Shown: positions 25,374 to 32,710, numbered from the stretch's first letter. The stretch is 32,710 bases of DNA from Betaproteobacteria bacterium (GCA_025362735.1 JANYFL010000056.1:1-32710); one strand, 5' to 3'. Notes: generated by a model not told the origin, from the sequence alone. Translations and numbers: made by a program.

Positions 25374-27224
25374 ATGATCAAGCGTTTTTTGGTAACGATT
25401 GCCGCGCTGGGACTGGGACTTGCGGCACCGGTTGAAACTGTCCTGGCCAAGCAACCGACCGCCAAACCAGCACCTGGTTTCACCACCCAGGTGTTGGCTT
25501 TACCTGCAGCTGAAATGCCGGGATATCCTTCGTTTGGCAGGGAGCCGCTGATGGCCGTGCGCTATACCCCCGCCAGTGGCGAACGCATGCATAGTGCTGC
25601 CATTGTGTTCGTCGATAACGGCCCCGGTGCGCATCCGCTCGACCCCGACTCAGCCACCCGGTTCGCAGCAGAGCGGCTCGCGGCCAGGGGCTATACCGTA
25701 CTCAGCCTTTTTACGCGAACGGCACGCAGCTTCGTCAACATGCCATTCAAGGCAGGCGCACTGGATGTCGCAGCGGCACTCGACTATCTCGAAGCGCAGG
25801 GCCATGAGGACCTGATTCTTGCAGGCCAGGGGCTTGGCACCTCGCTCGTTGCTTACTACATTGCCAACGAGAAAGATGCCGCGCTCGATATGCCGGGTGC
25901 CAAACGGGTAAAGGCCGCCATCCTGTTGTCCCCTCCTGCCGACGAGCCGCGTCAATGGGGCGAACTGTCTAAAGATTACGACGCGCGCATTGCGCAAGCG
26001 CAGCGACTCGTTGCCGAGTCCAAACAAGCTCACACAGATCCGCTTTATGCGGCTCCGATGATGAGTGCGAACCAGCTCGTGCAAACGCCTGCAATGTTCC
26101 TCGATTACTGGGGGCCGGACGCCGATACGCGTCTCTCAAAATGGATGCCAAAAATCGCCGTGCCGGTGCTCATCGTCGCTGGTGGTGCAGACAAGAGCGT
26201 ACCCGCTGGACGTATTGAGGAATTAAAGCGTCTCGCTCCGGCCAGCACTTCGGTCGAAGTCATCGCCTATCCGAATGGCGACAAGGCATTCACTGGACTC
26301 CGTGATCAAACAAGTGCTGACATTGCCAAATGGCTTACGCAGCACAAGCTGGACGTGAAGCCGGATGTGACGATTCAGGTGCTTGATGCAACCATGGGTG
26401 ACGGCAGTCGGCAGGCCGGTACGTTCTACGCACCCGCTACCGGGGCCGATCCGAAAAAGCCTGTGTTTGTGCTTCAGCATGGCACTGCCGGAGATGTCCT
26501 GCATTCGGCCACGCAATGGCTGGCGTGGCGCCTAGCTGAAGCGGGTTATGCGGTACTGTCACCACGCACACGCATGTCGGGCGGACGCGGACTTCAGGTG
26601 TCCACTTATGCGGAAAGTGCCGTCGATCTTGGCAAGTGGGTCGACGTTCTTGCCGCGAAGGGACTGAACAAGGTCGTGCTCGAAGGCCATTCACTCGGTG
26701 GCATGCTGGTTTCAAACTATGCAGCAACTGGCGATCCACGCGTGGTGGGTCTGATCTATATGGCACCCACGCGCGATTCACCCACACGTGCGCGTGAAGG
26801 TGCCGGAGAAGAGCGCTATGCTGCTTTGGTGAAACGGGCCGATGATGCAGTCAAGAGCGGCGAAGGTGCGCGCGAGGTCATCAACTTCCTCAGCTATCCT
26901 GAGATGGCCAAAGACAACTACAAGCCCGGTGAAGGTCGCAAACCCGTCAGTGGTGATACGGCCCTCGCCCAACACTTCCTGGATTTCCGTGGCCCGAACG
27001 CTCTGATTCACACTGAAGTGATCCGCAAAATCAAGGTGCCTGCGCTCGCGTTTTCGGCGACCGGCGACCCTTTGATGACACATCCTTTCATCGAAGATTT
27101 CGCCAGCAAATACGGTGGTAAATTTGAAGTGGTCTGGTACGAAGGCACTCACGGTGCACGCGAATCGAAAGACCTGGTTGCCAAAAATATATTGGATTGG
27201 GCCAAAAAATATTTTCCACAATGA
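25374..27224 (+). CDS. Exported tandem alpha/beta-hydrolase protein with an inactive-looking N-terminal domain
   Basis: The 616-residue protein has a signal peptide (RFLVTIAALGLGLAAPVETVLAK) and two alpha/beta-hydrolase domains. The first (about 45-330) has strand-elbow sequence LILAGQGLGTSLVA, with Gly153 where the nucleophile serine should be, although an acid-loop aspartate (Asp273, GGADKSV) remains. The second (about 335-616) has a complete set: oxyanion-loop VLQHGTAGD, the nucleophile Ser440 in LEGHSLGGML, an aspartate in ATGDPLMTH and a histidine in EGTHGARES. The protein probably acts as a periplasmic esterase or lactonase through the second domain. It may have arisen by internal duplication, or by fusion of distinct domains. 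The ATG at 25374 lies 32 bases after the second tannase gene. Its stop overlaps the start of the next gene by four bases. Confidence 0.85.
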   Translation: MIKRFLVTIAALGLGLAAPVETVLAKQPTAKPAPGFTTQVLALPAAEMPGYPSFGREPLMAVRYTPASGERMHSAAIVFVDNGPGAHPLDPDSATRFAAERLAARGYTVLSLFTRTARSFVNMPFKAGALDVAAALDYLEAQGHEDLILAGQGLGTSLVAYYIANEKDAALDMPGAKRVKAAILLSPPADEPRQWGELSKDYDARIAQAQRLVAESKQAHTDPLYAAPMMSANQLVQTPAMFLDYWGPDADTRLSKWMPKIAVPVLIVAGGADKSVPAGRIEELKRLAPASTSVEVIAYPNGDKAFTGLRDQTSADIAKWLTQHKLDVKPDVTIQVLDATMGDGSRQAGTFYAPATGADPKKPVFVLQHGTAGDVLHSATQWLAWRLAEAGYAVLSPRTRMSGGRGLQVSTYAESAVDLGKWVDVLAAKGLNKVVLEGHSLGGMLVSNYAATGDPRVVGLIYMAPTRDSPTRAREGAGEERYAALVKRADDAVKSGEGAREVINFLSYPEMAKDNYKPGEGRKPVSGDTALAQHFLDFRGPNALIHTEVIRKIKVPALAFSATGDPLMTHPFIEDFASKYGGKFEVVWYEGTHGARESKDLVAKNILDWAKKYFPQ

Positions 27225-28093
27225 GCCAAATGTCTAAACATCTGCAAATCCGTCGGGGGTTCGTCGATACGCGCTTCGGTCAAATCCATTATCGCTTTGC
27301 GGGCGACCTGACCCGGGGTCGCCCGCTTGTGATGTTTCATGCTTCGCCCGGTTCAGCCAAAATGGTCGAACCCTATATTTCACGCTTCGCGCCGACCCGA
27401 CCGGTCTATGCATTGGATACGCTGGGCAATGGAGATTCAGCGCCGCCACCGGGGGAGAAGCCGGATTTGTCAGTTTTCGTTGAAGGACATATGGCCGCAA
27501 TCGATGCACTCGGCCTCGGCGAAATCGATTTATATGGCAGCCATACCGGCGGCAATATTGCTTGCGAAATTGCCATCGCTCGTCCGCAACAAGTGCGTCA
27601 CTTAGTCCTTAACGGGATGTCGTTGTATACGCGTGAAGAGCGTGCTGACATGCTGGCCAATTATGCACCAGCGGTACCGCTTTCTAGCGATGGCACGCAC
27701 CTCAGTTACCTTTGGCATTTCGTGCGCGATACTTTTCTGTTCTGGCCTTGGTACAAGCGTGATGCGGCCCATGTTCGCGCCGTTGGCCTGCCTTCACTTG
27801 ATGCGCTCCACGACAAGGTCGTTGAAGTGATCAAGGCCTCACGCACTTTTCATCTCTCATACAATGCCGCCATTGCGTTCGAGAAAGAAGAACGTCTTCC
27901 CCTGGTTCGTGTGCCGACACTGCTTGCCTGTGCGAAGACCGACATGCTGCTGCCCTATCTTGATCCAGTCTCTGCATTGATGCCTGGCGCGGTGAAGTGC
28001 ATTACACCGGGACTTGCTACCGAAGCTGCTTCTGTCGAAACCATCGGACGCATGAATGCTTTTCTTGATGACCACAAATTTTCTGGTGCCTGA
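27221..28093 (+). CDS. Cytoplasmic alpha/beta hydrolase with GxHTG nucleophile elbow
   Basis: The 290-residue protein has an alpha/beta-hydrolase fold without a signal peptide. It opens with RRGFVDTRFGQIHYRFAGD, has the oxyanion-loop MFHASPGSA and ALDTLGNGDSAPP, then the elbow DLYGSHTGGNIACE with His108 at the nucleophile position. The region where a catalytic GH motif is expected reads PGLATEAASVE, so the histidine also appears missing. I chose the ATG at 27221, which forms an ATGA overlap with the previous stop. The frame is open to 27197 but those codons lie inside the upstream gene. It is a distant paralogue of the exported protein at 21029. The fold is secure, but chemistry and substrate are unknown. 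Confidence 0.85.
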   Translation: MSQMSKHLQIRRGFVDTRFGQIHYRFAGDLTRGRPLVMFHASPGSAKMVEPYISRFAPTRPVYALDTLGNGDSAPPPGEKPDLSVFVEGHMAAIDALGLGEIDLYGSHTGGNIACEIAIARPQQVRHLVLNGMSLYTREERADMLANYAPAVPLSSDGTHLSYLWHFVRDTFLFWPWYKRDAAHVRAVGLPSLDALHDKVVEVIKASRTFHLSYNAAIAFEKEERLPLVRVPTLLACAKTDMLLPYLDPVSALMPGAVKCITPGLATEAASVETIGRMNAFLDDHKFSGA

Positions 28094-28109
28094 TTCGCAT
28101 CAGTGCCGC

Positions 28110-28136
28110 TTGCCTTCATTGCCTTCATTGCCTCCT
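28110..28136 (+). repeat. Short 9-base direct repeats before the CoA-synthetase gene
   Basis: TTGCCTTCA occurs at 28110-28118 and 28119-28127 and is followed by a third diverged copy, TTGCCTCCT, at 28128-28136. The array ends four bases before the TTG start of the next gene and could vary in copy number by slippage. Confidence 0.55.
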
Positions 28137-28140
28137 GACC

Positions 28141-29559
28141 TTGCAAGCCAACGTGTTTCCTGACCTGAGCCGGTTTTTCTCACCACGCAGTGTCGCCTTG
28201 ATTGGTGCAACGGATGACGTGAGTAAATTCGGTGGCCGCTGCATGCGCCAGATGATTGATTTTGGTTTCGCTGGGGATATCTACCCTATCAATCCGAAAC
28301 GTGATGCAGTCTTTGGCCATGCTTGTCATGTCGCCATCGCCGATTTACCACAGACTCCAGATCACGTTGGCATTGTCCTACCAGCAACAGCCGTCCCCAA
28401 AGCGCTCGAACAATGCGCCGAACGCGTCGTGCCGTTTGCAACGATCTTTTCCTCAGGCTTCAATGAAATGGGTACCGACGAAGGCCGGGCATTACAGCAA
28501 CGCATCGTCGAGATTGCACGAGCCGGCAACATTCGAATTTCGGGCCCGAATTGCAATGGCCTGATCAATTTCGTCGATGCTTTTGCGTTGACCTCAACAG
28601 CGACAATCAAGGGCCTACGTCGGCCTGCGGGTGACATCGGTATCGTCAGCCAGTCAGGCGGCGCCGGGCAGGTCAGCGTGATGTGGCGCGCCCAGGAGGC
28701 CGGGCTGGGTATCAGCTACGAAATCAGTTGTGGTAACGCTGCTGACATTGATCTGCTTGACTATGCGGCCTTCATGGTTGAAAGCCCCACCACCAAAGTC
28801 GTGCTGATGATTGCCGAGCATCGATTGGATAGCGACAAATTACGCGCCCTCGCCCATCGCGCATACCGGCTCGACAAACCTTTATTGATGGTCAAGGCTG
28901 GTCGCACTGCAGCGGGCTCACGCGCCGCCGCGATTCACACCGGCGCCGTCACCGGCGACGATGTGGCTTGTGACATCCTACTGGATGAGCTTGGTATCCA
29001 CCGGGTCGATGATTATAAGGACCTCTACGAAGCGGCGATGCTGTTGCATCGTGGCCGCTATCCGGCGAGCAGACGCGCGGCGGCAACTTCCATTTCTGGG
29101 GGGCAGCTGGTCTTACTGGCCGATCTCGGCGCCGCAGCGGATATCGAGTGGCCTGAATATTCGGTTGATACGCAAGCCAGGCTAGAACAATTGCTACCCG
29201 GTTTTGGTACAGCATCAAACCCAACCGACCTTACGACTTCGGCCATCGGCCAGCCCGGATCAGCCATCACTGCGGTCGAAACGATCCTCAACGACCCCAA
29301 TGTCGACCTGATGATTCCAGTCCTGACCGTAGCATCGGCTGCCGAAATTCGCACATTGGCATCGCTGTCAGCAAGCCACGCCAAACCGTTTGTGCTGCTC
29401 TGGATCGGCTGGGCTGGTGATGATCCGGCTCTGACGCCAGAAAGCCTTGTCGCTGCTGGACACGCGGTCTATCGCGACGCAAGCTCGTGCGTGAAAGCCA
29501 TCCACATCGCCATGCGCCACGGTCGCTTCCGGGCGGCCTTTCTTGATTCGCAGTCCTGA
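28141..29559 (+). CDS. NDP-forming acyl-CoA synthetase alpha-type protein (no ATP-grasp domain)
   Basis: The 472-residue protein matches the alpha portion of NDP-forming acyl-CoA synthetases (acetyl-CoA synthetase, ADP-forming): a CoA-binding Rossmann domain starting DLSRFFSPRSVALIGATDD, a succinyl-CoA-ligase-like domain with GPNCNG and GIVSQSGGAGQ, and the phosphohistidine motif RAAAIHTGAVTG with His266. A further ligase-like domain follows to the C terminus. The ATP-grasp (beta) domain that phosphorylates the enzyme is absent and is not encoded nearby, so the protein may need a partner elsewhere or may have another role. The start is uncertain: TTG at 28141 is the first possible codon, while GTG at 28153 gives the more family-like MFPDLSRFF. 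Neither has a strong Shine-Dalgarno sequence. The thiolase-like gene follows after five bases. Confidence 0.85.
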   Translation: MQANVFPDLSRFFSPRSVALIGATDDVSKFGGRCMRQMIDFGFAGDIYPINPKRDAVFGHACHVAIADLPQTPDHVGIVLPATAVPKALEQCAERVVPFATIFSSGFNEMGTDEGRALQQRIVEIARAGNIRISGPNCNGLINFVDAFALTSTATIKGLRRPAGDIGIVSQSGGAGQVSVMWRAQEAGLGISYEISCGNAADIDLLDYAAFMVESPTTKVVLMIAEHRLDSDKLRALAHRAYRLDKPLLMVKAGRTAAGSRAAAIHTGAVTGDDVACDILLDELGIHRVDDYKDLYEAAMLLHRGRYPASRRAAATSISGGQLVLLADLGAAADIEWPEYSVDTQARLEQLLPGFGTASNPTDLTTSAIGQPGSAITAVETILNDPNVDLMIPVLTVASAAEIRTLASLSASHAKPFVLLWIGWAGDDPALTPESLVAAGHAVYRDASSCVKAIHIAMRHGRFRAAFLDSQS

Positions 29560-29564
29560 GCCCG

Positions 29565-30737
29565 ATGAGCTCCTACCCGTTACGCGATATCCGCATTGTT
29601 GGCGTCGGTGAAAGCCGTTTGGGTCGCATGCCCGATCTCGATGCCCTAGGCCTGCAATACAGTGCAGCACAAGCCGCACTGGGCGATGCGGGGCTGGATT
29701 TCTCAGACATTGATGGTCTGCTGACGACGCCACTCCGAATGAGCAACTGGGCCATGCCCTGCGGCATCGTTGCGCAAGGTTTGGGGATCAAGCCGCGTTA
29801 TCTGGCGACGATTGATCTTGCAGGAGCGAGTGGAACTTCGATGGTTCATCATGCTGCGATGGCCGTCGCCACCGGGCAATGCGAAGCCGTGTTGTGCGTC
29901 GCGGGCGAAAATCTATTGACGGCCAGCTCGAGCAGCGCAGCGATACAGGGAATGGCCGGTGCCGGTTGGGCGCATCCTGAATTCGAAGCGCCTTATGGGC
30001 CGCTGGTGCCCACGCTCTACGCCTTGATCGCGCAACGTCACATGCACGAGTTTGGAACGACGTCTGAACAGATGGCCGAAGTCGCCGTTGCAATACGTGG
30101 GCATGCGGCACTGAATCCAAACGCGCACAAGACCGAAACGATTTCAGTGGCGGAGGTGTTGGCTTCGCGTATGGTCACAAGCCCCCTGCATCTGCTCGAC
30201 TGCGCACTGATTTCGGATGGAGCCGCTGCCTTCATCATCACCTCGCATGACCGGGCGAAGGATCTTGCAAAACCCGCAGTGCGTTTGCTCGGCCACGGCA
30301 ATGGCTTTTCTCACACTTATATCGGCGACACGCCGGATATCGTCACGAGTGGCGCCGTCAATTCGGGGCGAGACGCATTTGCTTCGGCAGGCTTGACACC
30401 AACTGATGTGGATGTCGCCGAGCTCTATGATTGCTTCACGATCAGCGTCATCATAGAACTCGAAGACCTTGGCTTTTGCCCGAAAGGTGAAGGCGGGCGC
30501 TTTGTAGAAGGAGGACGAATTCGTCTCGGTGGTGAACTGCCCGTGACGACCTATGGCGGTCTTTTATCGGCAGGCCATGCGGGGCTATCCGGTGGCATGT
30601 TCCATGTCATCGAAGGTGTGCGACAAGTGCGTGGCGAAGCGAATCAACGACAAGTACCCAATGTCGATGTAGCGCTGGTTCACGGTAACGGGGGCATTCT
30701 CGGCCTGCATTGCACTCTCATTCTCGGGAAGGATTGA
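29565..30737 (+). CDS. Thiolase-fold protein (SCP2/Ltp2-like) without the nucleophilic cysteine
   Basis: The 390-residue protein has a thiolase fold of the SCP2-thiolase/lipid-transfer-protein class. The stretch IDLAGASGTSMVHHAAMAV corresponds to the usual CASG nucleophile motif, but Gly87 replaces the cysteine. The C-terminal motif is VHGNGGILGLH, without the second catalytic cysteine. Conserved ELYDCFTISVIIELEDLGFC (Tyr288) and YGGLLSAGHAGLSGG (His338) are present. Cys-less thiolase-fold proteins paired with DUF35 proteins include the steroid side-chain aldolase Ltp2, which cleaves a beta-hydroxyacyl-CoA-type bond. The next gene encodes a DUF35 protein, four bases downstream, so a retro-aldolase complex is the best inference. 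A scaffold role is the alternative. The start ATG lies five bases after the preceding stop. Confidence 0.88.
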   Translation: MSSYPLRDIRIVGVGESRLGRMPDLDALGLQYSAAQAALGDAGLDFSDIDGLLTTPLRMSNWAMPCGIVAQGLGIKPRYLATIDLAGASGTSMVHHAAMAVATGQCEAVLCVAGENLLTASSSSAAIQGMAGAGWAHPEFEAPYGPLVPTLYALIAQRHMHEFGTTSEQMAEVAVAIRGHAALNPNAHKTETISVAEVLASRMVTSPLHLLDCALISDGAAAFIITSHDRAKDLAKPAVRLLGHGNGFSHTYIGDTPDIVTSGAVNSGRDAFASAGLTPTDVDVAELYDCFTISVIIELEDLGFCPKGEGGRFVEGGRIRLGGELPVTTYGGLLSAGHAGLSGGMFHVIEGVRQVRGEANQRQVPNVDVALVHGNGGILGLHCTLILGKD

Positions 30738-30741
30738 TGCA

Positions 30742-31161
30742 ATGACTCGAGACATCACAAAAGATGCGAGCGAACTGAATCTCGGCTACTGGAAGCGCGT
30801 AGCCGTGATTGGAGAGACTGGATTTGCATTGCCCCGCTGCGCGGACTGCGGACGTTTTCACTTTTACCCGCGCCCTGCCTGTCCCTGTTGTCGAAGCACC
30901 AATGTCGCGCCCTCAGCCGCTTCGGGACACGGCACGATTTATAGCTACTCCGTCGTGCATCGCGCACCTAGTGCTGCGTTCAAAGCAGACGTGCCCTATG
31001 TCATCGCCATCATCGCAACCGATGAAGGGCCGCATCTGATGAGTCGGCTCATCAATATTGAGCCGGATGATGTGAACGTTGGTTTACGGGTTAAAGTGGT
31101 TTTCGGTTTCAGGCCTGATCCAAACTTACCGGTTTTTGAACCGGAAGCAAAGCCGTCATAA
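30742..31161 (+). CDS. DUF35 Zn-ribbon/OB-fold protein, partner of the thiolase-fold protein
   Basis: The 139-residue protein has an N-terminal helix, a rubredoxin-like zinc ribbon with Cys33, Cys36, Cys47 and Cys50 (RCADCGRFHFYPRPACPCC), and an OB-fold domain (GHGTIYSYSVVHRAPSAAF, PYVIAIIATDEGPHLMSRL). DUF35 proteins bind thiolase-fold partners, and in Ltp2-ChsH2 the DUF35 part is required for aldolase activity. The ATG at 30742 is preceded by GGAAGGA and lies four bases after the thiolase-like gene, so coupled expression is likely. It is the last gene of the plus arm and converges with the MFS gene 16 bases later. Confidence 0.92.
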   Translation: MTRDITKDASELNLGYWKRVAVIGETGFALPRCADCGRFHFYPRPACPCCRSTNVAPSAASGHGTIYSYSVVHRAPSAAFKADVPYVIAIIATDEGPHLMSRLINIEPDDVNVGLRVKVVFGFRPDPNLPVFEPEAKPS

Positions 31162-31177
31162 CCCGGGGCAAGTTAAC

Positions 31178-32506
31178 TCAGAAATCTTTTTCTTCCAGCG
31201 CCTTGCGATAGGACTTCAGTCCCAGCCCAAGAATCAGTAATGCTAGCGGCACACCCACAGCAACCAGGATAGATAAAGAGTAGCGGATCGCATTGTCATC
31301 ATGGAAAACTACATCGGTAATGAAGGCGACGACCGTGGGACCGAAGCCAATACCCGCAAGATTCACGAAAAAGAGATAGACCGCAGCGACCTGGCCGCGC
31401 ATTTGATTCGGAGTGATTTCCTGAATCGCAGCAGCCGCAGCACCGAAAGGAAGTGCGCCGCTAAAAATTGCAGCACAGTATAGGAATAATGCGTGGGTCG
31501 GATTTTCCATCAGCGGTGCAGCGATACCGAAGGCCATCAAGAGAATCGCCGTCAACATCGCCACTTTAAGATTCGACGTCAGGTCGCCGCGCTTGCGCAG
31601 CCAGCTTGCGAGTATGCCTCCCAGAATCACACCAGTGGTGCCGAAGACCAGTAGACCTGAACCGAACCACGCGCCTGTTTCTGCAATGGTCCATCCGTAG
31701 GTACGTATGAAAAAGGTAGGGACCCAGCCTTTAATGCCATTGGTCATCATGGCTACTGCGGCAAGTCCAAAGGCAACCGTCGCATAAGCCCCTCGCCGAT
31801 CCCACATATAGCTCACCACAGCACTGAAGGGAGCGCCTTCTGCGCCATAACGCTTCGACATTCCCGTACGCTTGGGTTCACGTACCGTTAGCGTCAGCAA
31901 AGCACAAGGAATACCCAAAGCACCCACTACCAGAAAGACCAGCCGCCACGATTCCAGGTGACCGAGGATCGGGACATCCATGGCTGGCAACGCCGCGATC
32001 AGCATCCCCGCAGTAATGGTCGCGAGCCCTGCTCCGATATAAATCGAGGCGGTATAAACCGAGAGTGCCGTCGCCACTTTGCGTGGCGGAAAATAATCGT
32101 TCAGGAGTGAATAGGCCGCGGGTGACAGGGCTGCTTCACCCACACCGACCCCAATCCGTGCCATAAACATGAAACCGAAACTGCGTGCAAGTCCGCAGAC
32201 ACTGGTAAACGCACTCCACAAAACGGCACCGCCAATAATCAGGTTTCTGCGGTTACTGCGATCCGCGATACGCCCGATCGGTATCCCAAGAAAAGTGTAG
32301 AAAATTGCGAACGCAAGCCCATGCAACAGACTGAATTGCAGATCGGAAATCTCCAAACTCTTGCGGATCGGCCCGACCAGCAGCGTCAACATGATCCGGT
32401 CGATATACGACGCGGTATAAATCAGGATCAAGACCCCGACGACGTACCAGCCATAGGCGGGATGGGGATACTGGGTCTCGTCCGGTGCTGGTGTTGTTGG
32501 ATTCAT
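31178..32506 (-). CDS. MFS transporter, Spinster-like
   Basis: The 442-residue protein is hydrophobic throughout and fits the 12-helix MFS fold. Helix 1 has YTASYIDRIMLTLLVGPI, and the loop 2-3 motif A is PIGRIADRSNRRNL. Both are typical of the Spinster-like (Spns-type) group often found with catabolic genes in proteobacteria. Charged loops separate the helices (PKRTGMSKRYG, LRKRGDLTSN). The ATG at 32504-32506 has a poor Shine-Dalgarno sequence. It converges with the DUF35 gene and is codirectional with the nitroreductase-family gene upstream, whose stop lies 30 bases before. It is a candidate importer or exporter for the substrate of the locus, which is inference from position only. Confidence 0.88.
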   Translation of the reverse strand: MNPTTPAPDETQYPHPAYGWYVVGVLILIYTASYIDRIMLTLLVGPIRKSLEISDLQFSLLHGLAFAIFYTFLGIPIGRIADRSNRRNLIIGGAVLWSAFTSVCGLARSFGFMFMARIGVGVGEAALSPAAYSLLNDYFPPRKVATALSVYTASIYIGAGLATITAGMLIAALPAMDVPILGHLESWRLVFLVVGALGIPCALLTLTVREPKRTGMSKRYGAEGAPFSAVVSYMWDRRGAYATVAFGLAAVAMMTNGIKGWVPTFFIRTYGWTIAETGAWFGSGLLVFGTTGVILGGILASWLRKRGDLTSNLKVAMLTAILLMAFGIAAPLMENPTHALFLYCAAIFSGALPFGAAAAAIQEITPNQMRGQVAAVYLFFVNLAGIGFGPTVVAFITDVVFHDDNAIRYSLSILVAVGVPLALLILGLGLKSYRKALEEKDF

Positions 32507-32536
32507 ATTTAGCCGGGGTTGGATTAGCGACGATTC

Positions 32537-32710
32537 TCACTCTTTCGGAAAGCCCCCCTCAAGGGCGATCACGGAGAGGGCTTCACGTTCACTCGGTTTC
32601 TCACGCTTTTGCAGTTTCTCTTCGAGCGTGGATTTCTCGCCTTGCCTGCCGATGGCGATAGCGGCTTCAATGCGGAAGTTGTCAGGGACGTTGAGTTCGA
32701 TGCGGGCCCG
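32537..32710 (-). CDS. Nitroreductase family protein, C-terminal part (truncated by window edge)
   Basis: The last 57 codons before a TGA at 32537-32539 encode VPDNFRIEAAIAIGRQGEKS, then a basic stretch, and end IALEGGFPKE. The pattern of IEAAIAIGRQG followed by KLQKRE and PSERE matches the C terminus of FMN-dependent nitroreductase-family proteins. The start lies beyond the window, so the rest of the domain cannot be seen. It precedes the MFS gene by 30 bases on the same strand and may be cotranscribed with it. The assignment rests on a short segment. Confidence 0.65.
   Translation of the reverse strand, partial: RARIELNVPDNFRIEAAIAIGRQGEKSTLEEKLQKREKPSEREALSVIALEGGFPKE

Overview
The window looks like a chromosomal segment from a betaproteobacterium (Rhodocyclales/Nitrosomonadales/Burkholderiales type). 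The evidence is an EF-P with Arg32 at the tip of its loop together with its rhamnosyltransferase EarP, a divergent ppsA/ppsR pair, an SPFH/NfeD pair, and moderate GC with mostly short intergenic gaps. I see no tRNA, rRNA, CRISPR array or complete insertion sequence. The taxonomic call is inference from gene content, not from a search.

Positions 1-12,560 are mostly housekeeping. On the minus strand lie uvrC, a family 5 uracil-DNA glycosylase and efp. A plus-strand DHA2 drug-efflux-type MFS gene then sits between efp and earP. The minus strand continues with earP, dodecin, an SPFH protein, NfeD and ppsA. ppsR, which encodes the regulator of PEP synthase, diverges from ppsA. A Tat-exported dienelactone-hydrolase-type protein follows, and then a dispersed CACAGAG-type inverted repeat.

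Positions 12,779-31,161 hold an 18 kb divergent catabolic locus with no transcription regulator in view. The minus arm, in transcription order, is an FGE-fold lipoprotein, an AMP-forming acyl-CoA ligase, an acyl-CoA dehydrogenase, a TIM-barrel amidohydrolase lacking most expected metal ligands, a CobW/COG0523 GTPase, a hydantoinase/dihydropyrimidinase-like enzyme with all metal ligands, and an isochorismatase-fold cysteine hydrolase. The plus arm is an exported alpha/beta hydrolase with a GxHTG elbow, two exported tannase/feruloyl-esterase-family proteins in tandem, an exported double alpha/beta-hydrolase, a cytoplasmic GxHTG hydrolase, an NDP-forming acyl-CoA synthetase alpha part without ATP-grasp, a thiolase-fold protein lacking the nucleophilic Cys, and a DUF35 Zn-ribbon/OB partner. 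A Spinster-like MFS transporter converges on the plus arm, and the 3' end of a nitroreductase-family gene closes the window.

My reading (inference) is a pathway in which exported esterases release an acid from an esterified or lactonised substrate. The acid is imported and activated with CoA, oxidised, and cleaved by a thiolase-fold/DUF35 aldolase-like pair. A cyclic-amidase plus cysteine-hydrolase branch removes nitrogen from a cyclic amide or imide. The substrate cannot be deduced from the sequence. The most unusual pieces are the metal-ligand-poor amidohydrolase, the two GxHTG hydrolases, the Cys-less thiolase/DUF35 pair and the half-dead double hydrolase.
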